Below the pieces are notes generated by a model. It worked only from the letters and a program-made list of their open reading frames with translations, had not been told where the DNA came from and made no database searches. From the NCBI RefSeq assembly GCF_040112705.1, contig NZ_CP157804.1, positions 2,288,001 through 2,352,000 of the forward strand: DNA of 64,000 nucleotides, in the 5' to 3' direction. Both the position numbers and the translations under genes were made by a program. The stretch's first letter is position 1; every line of letters starts with the position of its first letter. The DNA is from Flagellimonas sp. MMG031 (GTDB lineage Bacteria; Bacteroidota; Bacteroidia; Flavobacteriales; Flavobacteriaceae). Below are positions 1 through 7,276 of the stretch, in pieces.

Positions 1-980
1 AACGAAACGGTAGGGGAGTCCGTAAAGGCAATATTGGCGCAAAGCAGCATTTTGGGGACAAGGTCGTTGTTTCCTTTTACATTGTCGAAAACTGTACCGA
101 TGCCCTCATGCTCAACAACGTCAACATCAAGAAAAATTTTATCGAGCAATTGACCAATGGCACCATACAGTTCAATCGGCTGGATATGGGCGCGGTAAAC
201 GATGAGGGCACCATAGATTACAAAACGCTCTTGGCGGTCGCAAAGAACGACCCGTTGTATCTGGAAAAAGAGGAATTGGGCAAAGAATTGGACGAACTGG
301 AACTGGAACGATCCATTTTCAAGAAGAACCGTTTGGAGGCCAAGAACAATATCGCCTTTTATGAAACCGAACTGACAAGAACGACAAAGAATATTGACAA
401 ACTTGAAAAAGACCTGTCCTTGTGGACCACGCTGCAAGAAAAGGACGTTTACTATAGTGCATTGGGAAAGGCACTTGATAGCCCCGATACCATGGATGCC
501 AATATGTTGGGCCAAATACTTAATTCGAGGTTACAGGCCAAACGGGAAGAAGTTGGCCAGCATACCATTATGACTATATCCAATGCAAGACTGGTTCTTG
601 ACGTAGAAGACAAATTGCACCACCGCTTATTGGTACTTACCCCGAATGCCTCCTATGGTTATGGTTCCAAGAGAATCGTGGCCAACTGGCAAAGCCTGAC
701 CGACTATGTTTACAATGCCCTATCCAAAATCCCGAAATCCCTCTTGGCACAAAAGGAACATCTGGCCGAGTACAAAAAATCCATAAAGGCCAACCGGAAA
801 GTATTGGAACTTGAATTCGACAAGACCGAAAAACTGGCATTGGTTCAGAAAAGGCTCGTAGAAATCAATACCGACCTTGATGAAAAGTACGATGCCGAAC
901 CGGAGGAAAAAGAAGAGAAATGTAACTCACAAAGTGCACGGTCACAGAATATAAACATGAACCAAGAAATTTCAATGTAA
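1..980 (+). CDS. C-terminal part of a large DNA methylase/helicase protein of a mobile element (cut by window edge)
   Basis: The reading frame is already open at base 3, so the gene starts outside the window and only about 325 C-terminal residues are visible. The first residues, RNGRGVRKGN, resemble helicase motif VI (conserved Arg/Gly spacing), and the following segment (KVVVSFYIVENCTDALM) matches the tail of the SNF2-like helicase half of the giant methylase/helicase proteins carried by Bacteroidota conjugative elements. A long charged coiled-coil stretch rich in Lys and Glu follows, which is typical of these tails. Such proteins are thought to act on element DNA, but their exact role is not settled. 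The gene is on the same strand as the PRTRC genes further right. Family assignment rests on pattern recognition of the C-terminal part only. Confidence 0.6.
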   Translation, partial: RNGRGVRKGNIGAKQHFGDKVVVSFYIVENCTDALMLNNVNIKKNFIEQLTNGTIQFNRLDMGAVNDEGTIDYKTLLAVAKNDPLYLEKEELGKELDELELERSIFKKNRLEAKNNIAFYETELTRTTKNIDKLEKDLSLWTTLQEKDVYYSALGKALDSPDTMDANMLGQILNSRLQAKREEVGQHTIMTISNARLVLDVEDKLHHRLLVLTPNASYGYGSKRIVANWQSLTDYVYNALSKIPKSLLAQKEHLAEYKKSIKANRKVLELEFDKTEKLALVQKRLVEINTDLDEKYDAEPEEKEEKCNSQSARSQNINMNQEISM

Positions 981-1132
981 GGTTTAGGGCGTTGCCCGGG
1001 CTATCCGCTATATCGCCCTTGCGGGCCCCAAGGTTTCGTAAGCCCAAAAAGAGCTCCGTTGTCGCTTTCTTGGGCAACGAACCCTAACGGCCCGCCGCGT
1101 TCGATGCCGCTGCTATCCCTAACGCTTGCTTT
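981..1132. other. GC-rich non-coding block downstream of the methylase/helicase gene
   Basis: This gap is much richer in G and C than the AT-rich cassette to its right. It contains short inverted segments (GCCCGGGC near 994; CGCCC and GCGGG arms near 1013-1024) and a stretch ending TATCCCTAACGC near 1112-1123. No convincing reading frame fits it. Similar GC-rich tails are, from memory, common behind genes of Bacteroidota mobile elements; their function is unknown to me. Confidence 0.4.
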
Positions 1133-1936
1133 TTACTCCTTGACCATTCTCTCCGTAAAACGCCTTATAGGCGATTGATTTTCATTTCGTTCTAACCAAT
1201 CATTAAATAAATTCAGCTCAGAAGCTCCACAGTTAATTACATATTCAACACCCATAATTACAAGAACGAAATAATATATGCCCGGTTCGATGATTAAGAA
1301 ATCCAATTCGTGAAGTACTTCGTAGGGTTTAGGATTGAATATAGGGTCTACAAACCGCGCCTCTTCGGAATAAATTCTACGCTGACTATAAATCCATTGT
1401 TCTCCTTTTCCAAACCGGGCATATTCACGTAATGGGTCTAATTCGGACATATCAATAACTTCATTCAGATTTGACTGGTTATGACCTGCTTTTAAAGCAA
1501 ATAACTCCAGAGCGGTCTTTGCAAGAAAACGGGACATTTGGTAGTTTTTGTTTTCAGGCATATCCACCACTTCAAACATTAATTTATTGACCTTCTTGTT
1601 GCGTATTAAGTTTATTACTTTAGTATCATCGCCTCTAAAACCCAAACTATCCCCATCCATATACATATCAAACCAGCCACCATCTTTATGCGGAAATAGG
1701 GTTTTGTATGGGATGTTACGCTCTTTTTTAGATTTGATATTGTTTCTAAATCTTACATTTTGGAAATACTTCATCTCCAATAATGGTTTCTCAATTTTCA
1801 CGGCAAAATATTGGTTACATTCATCACATACCACACCAGGTCGAAGAATCAATTCTTTATTGCCTAACGATTCTGGAATGATATGCTGAATACTTGAAGA
1901 CCTGCCGGACGATTTCTTGCAGAAAATACAACGCAT
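1133..1936 (-). CDS. HNH-endonuclease-like zinc protein
   Basis: The 267-residue protein opens with a compact metal-binding head: Cys3 and Cys6 (CIFC), His18 in HIIPES, then Cys37 and Cys40 in CDECN. This C-x2-C / H-I-x-P-E-S / C-x2-C-N arrangement is the signature of HNH_5-like nuclease domains, where the His acts in catalysis and the cysteines bind a structural zinc. The rest (residues 60-267) is not recognised. It is the last gene of a leftward three-gene cassette; its start lies 11 bases after the stop of the dual-OB-like gene, so the genes are probably co-transcribed. AT-rich composition unlike its neighbours points to separate acquisition. A nuclease in a defence or DNA-repair module is plausible, but the function is inferred. 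Confidence 0.6.
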   Translation of the reverse strand: MRCIFCKKSSGRSSSIQHIIPESLGNKELILRPGVVCDECNQYFAVKIEKPLLEMKYFQNVRFRNNIKSKKERNIPYKTLFPHKDGGWFDMYMDGDSLGFRGDDTKVINLIRNKKVNKLMFEVVDMPENKNYQMSRFLAKTALELFALKAGHNQSNLNEVIDMSELDPLREYARFGKGEQWIYSQRRIYSEEARFVDPIFNPKPYEVLHELDFLIIEPGIYYFVLVIMGVEYVINCGASELNLFNDWLERNENQSPIRRFTERMVKE

Positions 1937-1947
1937 AATTCAAAAAA

Positions 1948-2769
1948 TTAAAATAAGCTAGTTTGTATTTCAATACCCGGTGTGAAAGTTCCAATTATCA
2001 TAAATGGATTTTTAGAACGATAATGAAATGCCTTGGTTGTGCCCAAATACAAATGCAAATCTTTTTTCAAAGCAAAATAGTCGAAGTATTTCTGCCTGAC
2101 TTTCTCAACGGCAACCGCTTCATTTCCTTCTGCTGCCGCAAGTGTGTTTCTAAATAGTGCTCCAATTTCCCAATCTTCAATCATCATTGTACTTGACACC
2201 CCGTTTTCATCTTCAATTACATAAGAGAATTTATATGGAAGTTTTGCCACAACCTCGAAGGGTTCTTCTTCCATTTCGAATAAATTCCCTTGTTCTTGTA
2301 GCGCTTTTTGTTCATCTAATTTTTTCTTATCCCATTCGGCCGAAACTTTCTCGACTTTGAAATCGGTTACCTTAGCAGGTTTAAAGACGGCTAGGGATGT
2401 GCAGATGTCCTTATCGTGTGCTTCGGCTATAAGTGCCTTGATATCCGTATAAACTTTTCCAAGAACAATTTGTTTGCGTTTATACCAATTGCCTTTGGTA
2501 TCAATTGTATTCAGAAGTGTAATCGGTGTGTCAATAGTGGCCGGTCGAAAACTTTCAGGTCTAAAGTCCTTGTCGTTATTTACAATATCTAATTCAATCC
2601 ATTGGTATTTTGTATACTTCTCGTCCTTTTTTAGCTTCCTAAATGGTATAGGATATAGTCTTATCCAAGAACCGTCTTCTAGAAAACCTGCCGTACACAC
2701 AAGTTCTCCGTATTTCGCCGAAAGGGAAGGGTAGGTTTTTACAGTGATAAGTACTTTTGTAAGCGCCAT
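1948..2769 (-). CDS. Probable dual-OB-fold protein partnered with DUF488
   Basis: The 273-residue soluble protein starts MALTKVLITVKTYPSLS and continues with GELVCTAGFLEDGSWIRLYP and a KYQWIEL strand. This resembles a family I associate with DUF488 neighbours and with the name dual OB domain; the assignment is from memory and unverified. There is no signal peptide or membrane segment. A charged linker (residues about 145-180) separates an N-terminal beta-rich half from a C-terminal half that ends in HYRSKNPFMIIGTF. The start lies 4 bases downstream of the stop of the DUF488 gene, so the two are surely co-transcribed. OB folds bind nucleic acid, so a nucleic-acid-recognising partner of DUF488 and the HNH-like protein is a reasonable inference. 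Confidence 0.5.
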   Translation of the reverse strand: MALTKVLITVKTYPSLSAKYGELVCTAGFLEDGSWIRLYPIPFRKLKKDEKYTKYQWIELDIVNNDKDFRPESFRPATIDTPITLLNTIDTKGNWYKRKQIVLGKVYTDIKALIAEAHDKDICTSLAVFKPAKVTDFKVEKVSAEWDKKKLDEQKALQEQGNLFEMEEEPFEVVAKLPYKFSYVIEDENGVSSTMMIEDWEIGALFRNTLAAAEGNEAVAVEKVRQKYFDYFALKKDLHLYLGTTKAFHYRSKNPFMIIGTFTPGIEIQTSLF

Positions 2770-2773
2770 TTTT

Positions 2774-3658
2774 TTAAATATGCTTCAAATCGTATTTAAA
2801 ATTAGGAGACTTCTTCAAATTTTCAGCTAGGTGGGTTCTATGGCATTGACAGGTATCGGCCTCAAAACAAGTAAGGGCAATACGCCTGTGTTTTTCCAAC
2901 AAACTGAGTATAAAATTTTGACTTTCAATGGCCTCTTTTAGTACGGTCGCCTTATATTCATCGAAAAGCAAATCATAGTCTTCTTGCGTATTTAATTCTC
3001 GCCTTTTACTAGAATCAATGCCTACATCCGGAATATGGATGTACTCAATTCCCAATCGACTACAAAAACTACTTAAAGACTTTTTGCTAAAACCGTATTT
3101 CTGGCTCAAGGGGTTTCTTCTGACGTCTACAAGAAGATGGACATTGTTTTTTAGTAACCTGTTTAAGTATTCCTCTAGCGAAATACCTTCATACCCAATA
3201 GTAAATAAAACTGTAGATTCATCATTATGACGTGCAGTTACAACTCTTTCAAAAAACTTTTCTGGAAGAATTCTCTCTGCTATAATGCTATTGGTGGCAT
3301 AATACGGAAAATTGATATATGTATGTTTTGTAATGACATCCGTTTTCATGCTTCCGTAAAGCTCGAAAGTTTCGTTGACAAGTTGCTTATCTACTGGGGT
3401 AAGTTCTTTATAATATTTCTTCTTTACATTAAGACTATAGGTTTTCTCTGATTCAACTAACCAATCATGTTTTACCATAGCCGCCAAATCCGCCTTCAGA
3501 GAATACGAATAGCACCCATATCGATAAGGAACGAAATCATAGTTGGGTTCTTTCTGCATTTGGGTCAACAAAAACATAAGTTTTTGAAGACGAGTGCTTT
3601 CCAATCCATCTTCAAACTTTTCCAGTAAAGCAAAAACCAACTTTCTTCGATAAAACAT
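2774..3658 (-). CDS. Panacea/SocA-like N-terminal domain fused to DUF488
   Basis: Residues 150-290 carry the DUF488 signature: TIGYEG (153-158), DVRRNPLS (178-185), GFSKKSL (189-195), and the terminal CFEADTCQCHR (264-274), the Cys/Glu...Cys-His-Arg motif of the family. Residues 1-70 look like a separate helical domain: LQKLMFLLTQ followed by PYRYGCYSYSLKADLAAM resembles Panacea/SocA (DUF4065-like) domains, which occur in toxin-antitoxin and phage-related proteins. DUF488 proteins have no firm biochemical function. The gene leads the leftward cassette and the promoter must lie in 3659-3780. The two-domain reading is seen in the sequence; the Panacea assignment is moderate confidence. Confidence 0.65.
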   Translation of the reverse strand: MFYRRKLVFALLEKFEDGLESTRLQKLMFLLTQMQKEPNYDFVPYRYGCYSYSLKADLAAMVKHDWLVESEKTYSLNVKKKYYKELTPVDKQLVNETFELYGSMKTDVITKHTYINFPYYATNSIIAERILPEKFFERVVTARHNDESTVLFTIGYEGISLEEYLNRLLKNNVHLLVDVRRNPLSQKYGFSKKSLSSFCSRLGIEYIHIPDVGIDSSKRRELNTQEDYDLLFDEYKATVLKEAIESQNFILSLLEKHRRIALTCFEADTCQCHRTHLAENLKKSPNFKYDLKHI

Positions 3659-3778
3659 GATGTAAAATTACTTATTAATAAACAAACAGAAATATCAAGG
3701 TAATTCCTTAATGAAAAAGAACTACATGAATGCAAACGTAGAATAAGCGTTTTGATTGTTATTTCGGATGTAGAATCC

Positions 3779-3801
3779 AGCGCCCTATCGGGCGCTTTTT
3801 T
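3779..3801 (+). terminator. Orphan rightward intrinsic terminator
   Basis: A 7-base stem (AGCGCCC/GGGCGCT) with a 4-base loop is followed by six T residues. It ends no visible rightward gene, so it may close a short RNA or be the displaced terminator of the methylase/helicase gene. Confidence 0.65.
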
Positions 3802-3896
3802 GTGGACAGGGAGAAGGAAGAAAAGGGTGGATTTTAGCCTGTTTTTACGAGGATTCCCACGGGTATGGGCGTATCTTGAAAGAGAGTTAAGGAAGG

Positions 3897-3934
3897 AGCG
3901 GGGCAAATTAATACGGTGCAAACCAAGCCCCGCT
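3897..3934. repeat. Inverted repeat upstream of PRTRC protein E
   Basis: Perfect 8-base arms are separated by 22 bases and followed by TTTT. It could be an operator for the PRTRC operon or a weak terminator-like hairpin; the sequence does not decide. Confidence 0.4.
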
Positions 3935-3973
3935 TTTAACTAAATTTTTTTAAGAACTATAAATACCGTTACT

Positions 3974-4462
3974 ATGACAGACTTCTTTTCAACATTACGG
4001 CAAACGGGTATAGAACAATATGGCATAAGTGTCTCTTTTGATGGGGATTCGGTCAGCGTGTCCGTTTTGCCCAAATCGAGTGCCAAGGACAAGGCCCTCC
4101 AATCCATAAAACCGCTTACCCTACGGGGAAACGTAACGGAAGTGGACGAGAAATTCTTTCAAGTTCTTCAAAAACCATTGGAGCAGACCAAGGCACTTTT
4201 CAGAAACACCGTTGCTTTTGAAAAAGCCTTGGCGGAAACCGAACAAAAGACCCAACAGGCCAAGAAGAAAAAAGAATCGACTACCAAAAAGGTCACCGAG
4301 TTAAAGCAACTTCTAAAAGAGAAGGACTTTAACCCCATGAGCGACCATAAGAAGGCAACGGACATTGCCAACGAAATCTTGAAGATAGACCCGAACCACA
4401 AGGAAGCGCAAAAGGTCATCAAGGATATGAAAGCATACGAATCCCCAAAACTTTTTCAATGA
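3974..4462 (+). CDS. PRTRC system protein E
   Basis: This 162-residue protein begins MTDFFSTLRQTGIEQYGISV, then has the beta-rich VSVLPKSSAKDKA and LTLRGNVTEVDEKFF segments typical of PRTRC protein E. Residues about 85-125 form a Lys/Glu/Gln-rich coiled coil, and the C-terminus (ATDIANEILKIDPNHKEAQ) looks like a TPR-style helix pair. PRTRC (ParB-related, ThiF-related cassette) is a conserved set of genes on plasmids and integrated elements; its biochemical role is not established. It is the first gene of the rightward operon and overlaps the next gene by 4 bases (ATGA). Confidence 0.8.
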   Translation: MTDFFSTLRQTGIEQYGISVSFDGDSVSVSVLPKSSAKDKALQSIKPLTLRGNVTEVDEKFFQVLQKPLEQTKALFRNTVAFEKALAETEQKTQQAKKKKESTTKKVTELKQLLKEKDFNPMSDHKKATDIANEILKIDPNHKEAQKVIKDMKAYESPKLFQ

Positions 4463-4680
4463 TGGAAATCGCAACGATAGAACGCAAGTACATCTACCAA
4501 GACGGCAACAACAATGCCATTGAGTTGGATGATTTGGATAGCCAATTGACCCATCAGCAAGTGATGGAACACTATTCGCAGATCTATGCCGAACTGACCA
4601 ACGCCAATATCATGGACAAGGGCATAGTCAATGGCCATCATGAAATCCATTTCAAGACCTTGGCAGGAACAAAGGGATAG
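4459..4680 (+). CDS. PRTRC system protein C
   Basis: A 73-residue acidic protein; the segment YIYQDGNNNAIELDDLD followed by LTHQQVMEHYSQIYAELTNA and a closing GHHEIHFKTLAGTKG fits the short PRTRC protein C family (about 70-75 residues, a ubiquitin-like-sized fold by length only). A second ATG three bases inside (4462) is equally possible as start. The ATG overlaps the protein E stop, implying translational coupling. The presence of a small protein next to a ThiF/E1-like enzyme is suggestive of a modifier-activation theme, but that is inference, since the C-terminus (TKG) is not a diglycine. Confidence 0.75.
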   Translation: MMEIATIERKYIYQDGNNNAIELDDLDSQLTHQQVMEHYSQIYAELTNANIMDKGIVNGHHEIHFKTLAGTKG

Positions 4681-4684
4681 ACCG

Positions 4685-4864
4685 ATGAACGTAGACGAAT
4701 TTCTAAATCACGAAAGATGCACCCACAAACCGACACCCCTTTTATCGAAAGAACTCAAAGAGTTCCACGCCCGATTGTTCAAGGCGGTTCAACAATCCCA
4801 TTACAGGTACGGAACGCAAAGACCGAAAGTCTTGCAACCAAAGGTTTTTCCCTTTCTGACCTGA
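4685..4864 (+). CDS. Possible small protein overlapping the start of PRTRC F
   Basis: The 59-codon frame begins MNVDEFLNHERCTHK four bases after the protein C stop and ends FPFLT at 4864. Its composition (charged helix KELKEFHARLFKAVQQ) and its third-position GC both look like real coding sequence. It overlaps the PRTRC F frame (start 4717) by 148 bases in a different frame. Either this is a genuine overlapping gene, or protein F begins further downstream, or a frameshift links the two. No family recognised. Confidence 0.4.
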   Translation: MNVDEFLNHERCTHKPTPLLSKELKEFHARLFKAVQQSHYRYGTQRPKVLQPKVFPFLT

Positions 4865-5760
4865 GCGTTCTGCCTATTCTTTCCAAGCCGATAATCGAGG
4901 ACGGATCATCGGTTGATATAAAGGCACTTGCCAGTTTAATGGTGGATGCCACCCGTAACTTTTCGGGAAATATTGACGACTGGCGGTTTTCGGCATCCGA
5001 TAGCTTGGATGATTTGATATTGCGATGTGCCAATCGGCTGAAAGAAAGGGCAAGAATTGACCATATCGAAGTTTTACGGGAAGATGCCGACCTGCGCTTG
5101 GTCTTGAAACGCCATATCGGGAATCGTAGCACGGTCTATTGCATTCCGTTGCGACCCGTTATGCCCCTTCGATGGAAAAACCCTATGCTTTTTGATATAC
5201 TAATGTCCTTTATCAAAAGCCTACCCTATATCAATCTTTTCCATACGGGAGAGGATAGGGTGGACTGGCTTTGGGAATATCTATTTGAGGAAGAAGCCTA
5301 CCATAGGAAAAACGGGAGTGTTTTTGGTAATTGTAACTCGGTCAGGTTCTTTGGTCGCTACCAAAAGCTGTTCGACGAATACGAACCACAGGATTGGAAA
5401 TTCCTTTTACTAAAATACCGTCCTCGAAAACCCCTGCACAAGGGAATCAAGGAACTGTTATCAAAAGCCGATACCATTGATTTTCGGGTGCCGTTCCGTA
5501 TCGGAACAAGGGATGCCTATGAAAGTATGTTCGAGCATTGGGAATCTTTCCTGATAGTTGACGATGCGGACAGTGAATTTACCCGTTCCTATATCGAAAT
5601 GCTCAACGAATGTTCCAACGAATATGACATTATTTCTGCCTATGAACTAACTACGGTCGAAAAAGGTAACCTACAGCCCTTTGAGGAAGGGTCGACCTAC
5701 AAACTTAATCGATTGGAAGAATTTCTTACCGATCTCAACGAACTTTTAAGACTGCTTTGA
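4717..5760 (+). CDS. PRTRC system protein F
   Basis: A 347-residue soluble protein whose length and middle region fit PRTRC protein F: an N-terminal LSVLPILSKPIIEDGSSVD motif, then a helical DSLDDLILRCANRLKERARI segment and a long C-terminal domain ending in EEFLTDLNELLRLL. There is no enzyme motif. The ATG at 4717 is the only ATG that keeps the conserved-looking LSVLP segment; the next is at 4939 and would remove it. The first 49 codons overlap another open frame (4685-4864). The stop is 2 bases before the start of protein B. The family is uncharacterised and the assignment is by order and resemblance. Confidence 0.7.
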   Translation: MHPQTDTPFIERTQRVPRPIVQGGSTIPLQVRNAKTESLATKGFSLSDLSVLPILSKPIIEDGSSVDIKALASLMVDATRNFSGNIDDWRFSASDSLDDLILRCANRLKERARIDHIEVLREDADLRLVLKRHIGNRSTVYCIPLRPVMPLRWKNPMLFDILMSFIKSLPYINLFHTGEDRVDWLWEYLFEEEAYHRKNGSVFGNCNSVRFFGRYQKLFDEYEPQDWKFLLLKYRPRKPLHKGIKELLSKADTIDFRVPFRIGTRDAYESMFEHWESFLIVDDADSEFTRSYIEMLNECSNEYDIISAYELTTVEKGNLQPFEEGSTYKLNRLEEFLTDLNELLRLL

Positions 5761-5762
5761 AC

Positions 5763-6470
5763 ATGGAACAGATTGCCAATTTACGGCCCGATGAACACTT
5801 TCTTCCAAAATTTGCCATTATCGGTTATTCCCAAGAAGAAGATTATTACAACAGGGGGCACTACTTTTCATATCACAACATCGTAGGGGCAAAGCTTACG
5901 GCAGGGATGCCGCTGACCAAGGATACCGCCCGAAACCTCTTTAGGTGTTTGGAAGGGGATTTGATAAAGTTCAGGTTTAAGGGAATGTTGCCCAAGAACC
6001 TTATTCATTTTGATTTCAAAGGAAATCTCCAACTGGTATGGTACGTCCATCCAAAACAGCACACCCTGTATTTCGATACACGAACGGGTATCGCTTCGGG
6101 AAATTATCCCTTGCCAAAACTGATCTTCAAGCTTGAAGGGAACACCCTTAAAGTCTTTGCCCTCCATCGAAAGGATACATTGACCGACACCGTTTCATTG
6201 TACCACGCACCGTTATTGAACGTAGGGAGGCAAGGAAATGTATGTATGGGCAATGCCTCGATGGATTATGACGGCTTTGACTATTACGAGGACATCATGG
6301 GGTTTGTCGAGCAGCAATTCTTTCGTTCCGTTTTTACGGCTACCCATCACAACAACATTGCGAAAGGGAACATTGTGGATGTAATGAAACGGAATTTCAG
6401 GAAAACATTCTTTGATGACGCTCTACTGAAAAAAAACAAATTGACCTTAAAGGATTTATATGAAAACTAG
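5763..6470 (+). CDS. PRTRC system protein B
   Basis: The ATG at 5763 follows the protein F stop by two bases; a TTG six bases earlier would overlap that stop and is less likely. The 235-residue product has the features expected of PRTRC protein B: an N-terminal GHYFSYHNIVGAKLTAGMPL segment, then LVWYVHPKQHTLYF, LYHAPLLNVGRQGNVCMGNA and a C-terminal FRSVFTATHHNN. The Cys and paired His residues (VCMGNA, THHNN) could bind metal, but no known enzyme motif is evident. The stop overlaps the ThiF gene start by 11 bases, so translation is probably coupled. Confidence 0.8.
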   Translation: MEQIANLRPDEHFLPKFAIIGYSQEEDYYNRGHYFSYHNIVGAKLTAGMPLTKDTARNLFRCLEGDLIKFRFKGMLPKNLIHFDFKGNLQLVWYVHPKQHTLYFDTRTGIASGNYPLPKLIFKLEGNTLKVFALHRKDTLTDTVSLYHAPLLNVGRQGNVCMGNASMDYDGFDYYEDIMGFVEQQFFRSVFTATHHNNIAKGNIVDVMKRNFRKTFFDDALLKKNKLTLKDLYEN

Positions 6471-7239
6471 AATTCATTTCGCTCCCAACTACTTTTACAA
6501 TCCAACACATCCCATAACCATTGCATTGATCGGGGTAGGGGGTACAGGTTCCCTGATGCTGGCACGGTTGGCACGGATGGATTTTGCCCTGCGCCAAATC
6601 GGACACCCAGGTTTGCACATAATCGCCTATGATTCGGATATGGTTGAAAACAACAATGTTGGCAGACAACTCTATGCCCTTAGTGATGTAGGGGAGTATA
6701 AAGTGGTCAATGCCGTCAATAAGGTAAATATTGCCTTTGGTCTGCAATGGGAAGGAATTCCCATGGATGCACTTCCCGATGGCGAGGATATTCGGGCGAA
6801 CATCATCATCACTTGTGTCGATAATGCCCGATTTAGAACGCTGTTATCAAAATCGCTTGCATTTCCCTTCAAGGGGTCTGAATATCAAAGCATGTTCTAT
6901 TGGCTGGACATTGGCAACTGTAGGGATAGTGGGCAATTCGTGTTAGGAACTTTGTTCGAGGAAGAACGAAATATGGAACGGGAAGATTTTGAAATGGTGG
7001 ACAAACTCAAAAACATCATCGATTTTTTTCCCGATTTGGATGCCCATGACATTCCCCGTCTTCAAGGTGCGGGATGTGCCTATTCCGATAAGCTGAACGA
7101 GCAATCACTTTTCATCAACGATGTACTGGTCGCCCATGCTTCCGATTGCCTATTTCGGTTATTGTACCACAAGCAGATTCAAAAGCATGGGGCATTTGTG
7201 AATTTGGAGAGTGGGAAGGTCAATTCGATTTTGGTCTAA
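6460..7239 (+). CDS. PRTRC system ThiF family protein
   Basis: The 259-residue protein is an E1/ThiF/MoeB-type adenylating enzyme by sequence: nucleotide-binding GVGGTGS at 25-31, DSDMVENNNVGRQ at 58-70 (Asp/Asn/Arg/Gln of the ATP site) and TCVDNARFR at about 113-121. The paired CxxC zinc motifs of MoeB/ThiF are not visible, nor is a clear active-site Cys loop, so it may adenylate without forming a thioester. In PRTRC cassettes this is the last core gene; substrates are unknown. It closes the E-C-F-B-ThiF operon here. Confidence 0.85.
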   Translation: MKTRIHFAPNYFYNPTHPITIALIGVGGTGSLMLARLARMDFALRQIGHPGLHIIAYDSDMVENNNVGRQLYALSDVGEYKVVNAVNKVNIAFGLQWEGIPMDALPDGEDIRANIIITCVDNARFRTLLSKSLAFPFKGSEYQSMFYWLDIGNCRDSGQFVLGTLFEEERNMEREDFEMVDKLKNIIDFFPDLDAHDIPRLQGAGCAYSDKLNEQSLFINDVLVAHASDCLFRLLYHKQIQKHGAFVNLESGKVNSILV

Positions 7240-7276
7240 TTGAGAATTAAAATATTGACGCTAAAAAATATCAGAC

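Larger units (their letters stand above)
3659..3973. other. Intergenic region between divergent cargo cassette and PRTRC genes
   Basis: The 315-base gap separates the leftward DUF488 cassette from rightward PRTRC protein E. It holds a rightward factor-independent terminator at 3779-3801 with no rightward gene for 2.8 kb before it, and a perfect 8-base inverted repeat (AGCGGGGC at 3897-3904, GCCCCGCT at 3927-3934) about 40 bases before the PRTRC start. Small open frames on either strand here look like shadows of these hairpins. Confidence 0.5.

Noticed and set aside
3752..3943. Open frame across the orphan terminator
   Set aside because: Its codons are produced by the two hairpins; no start context or family.
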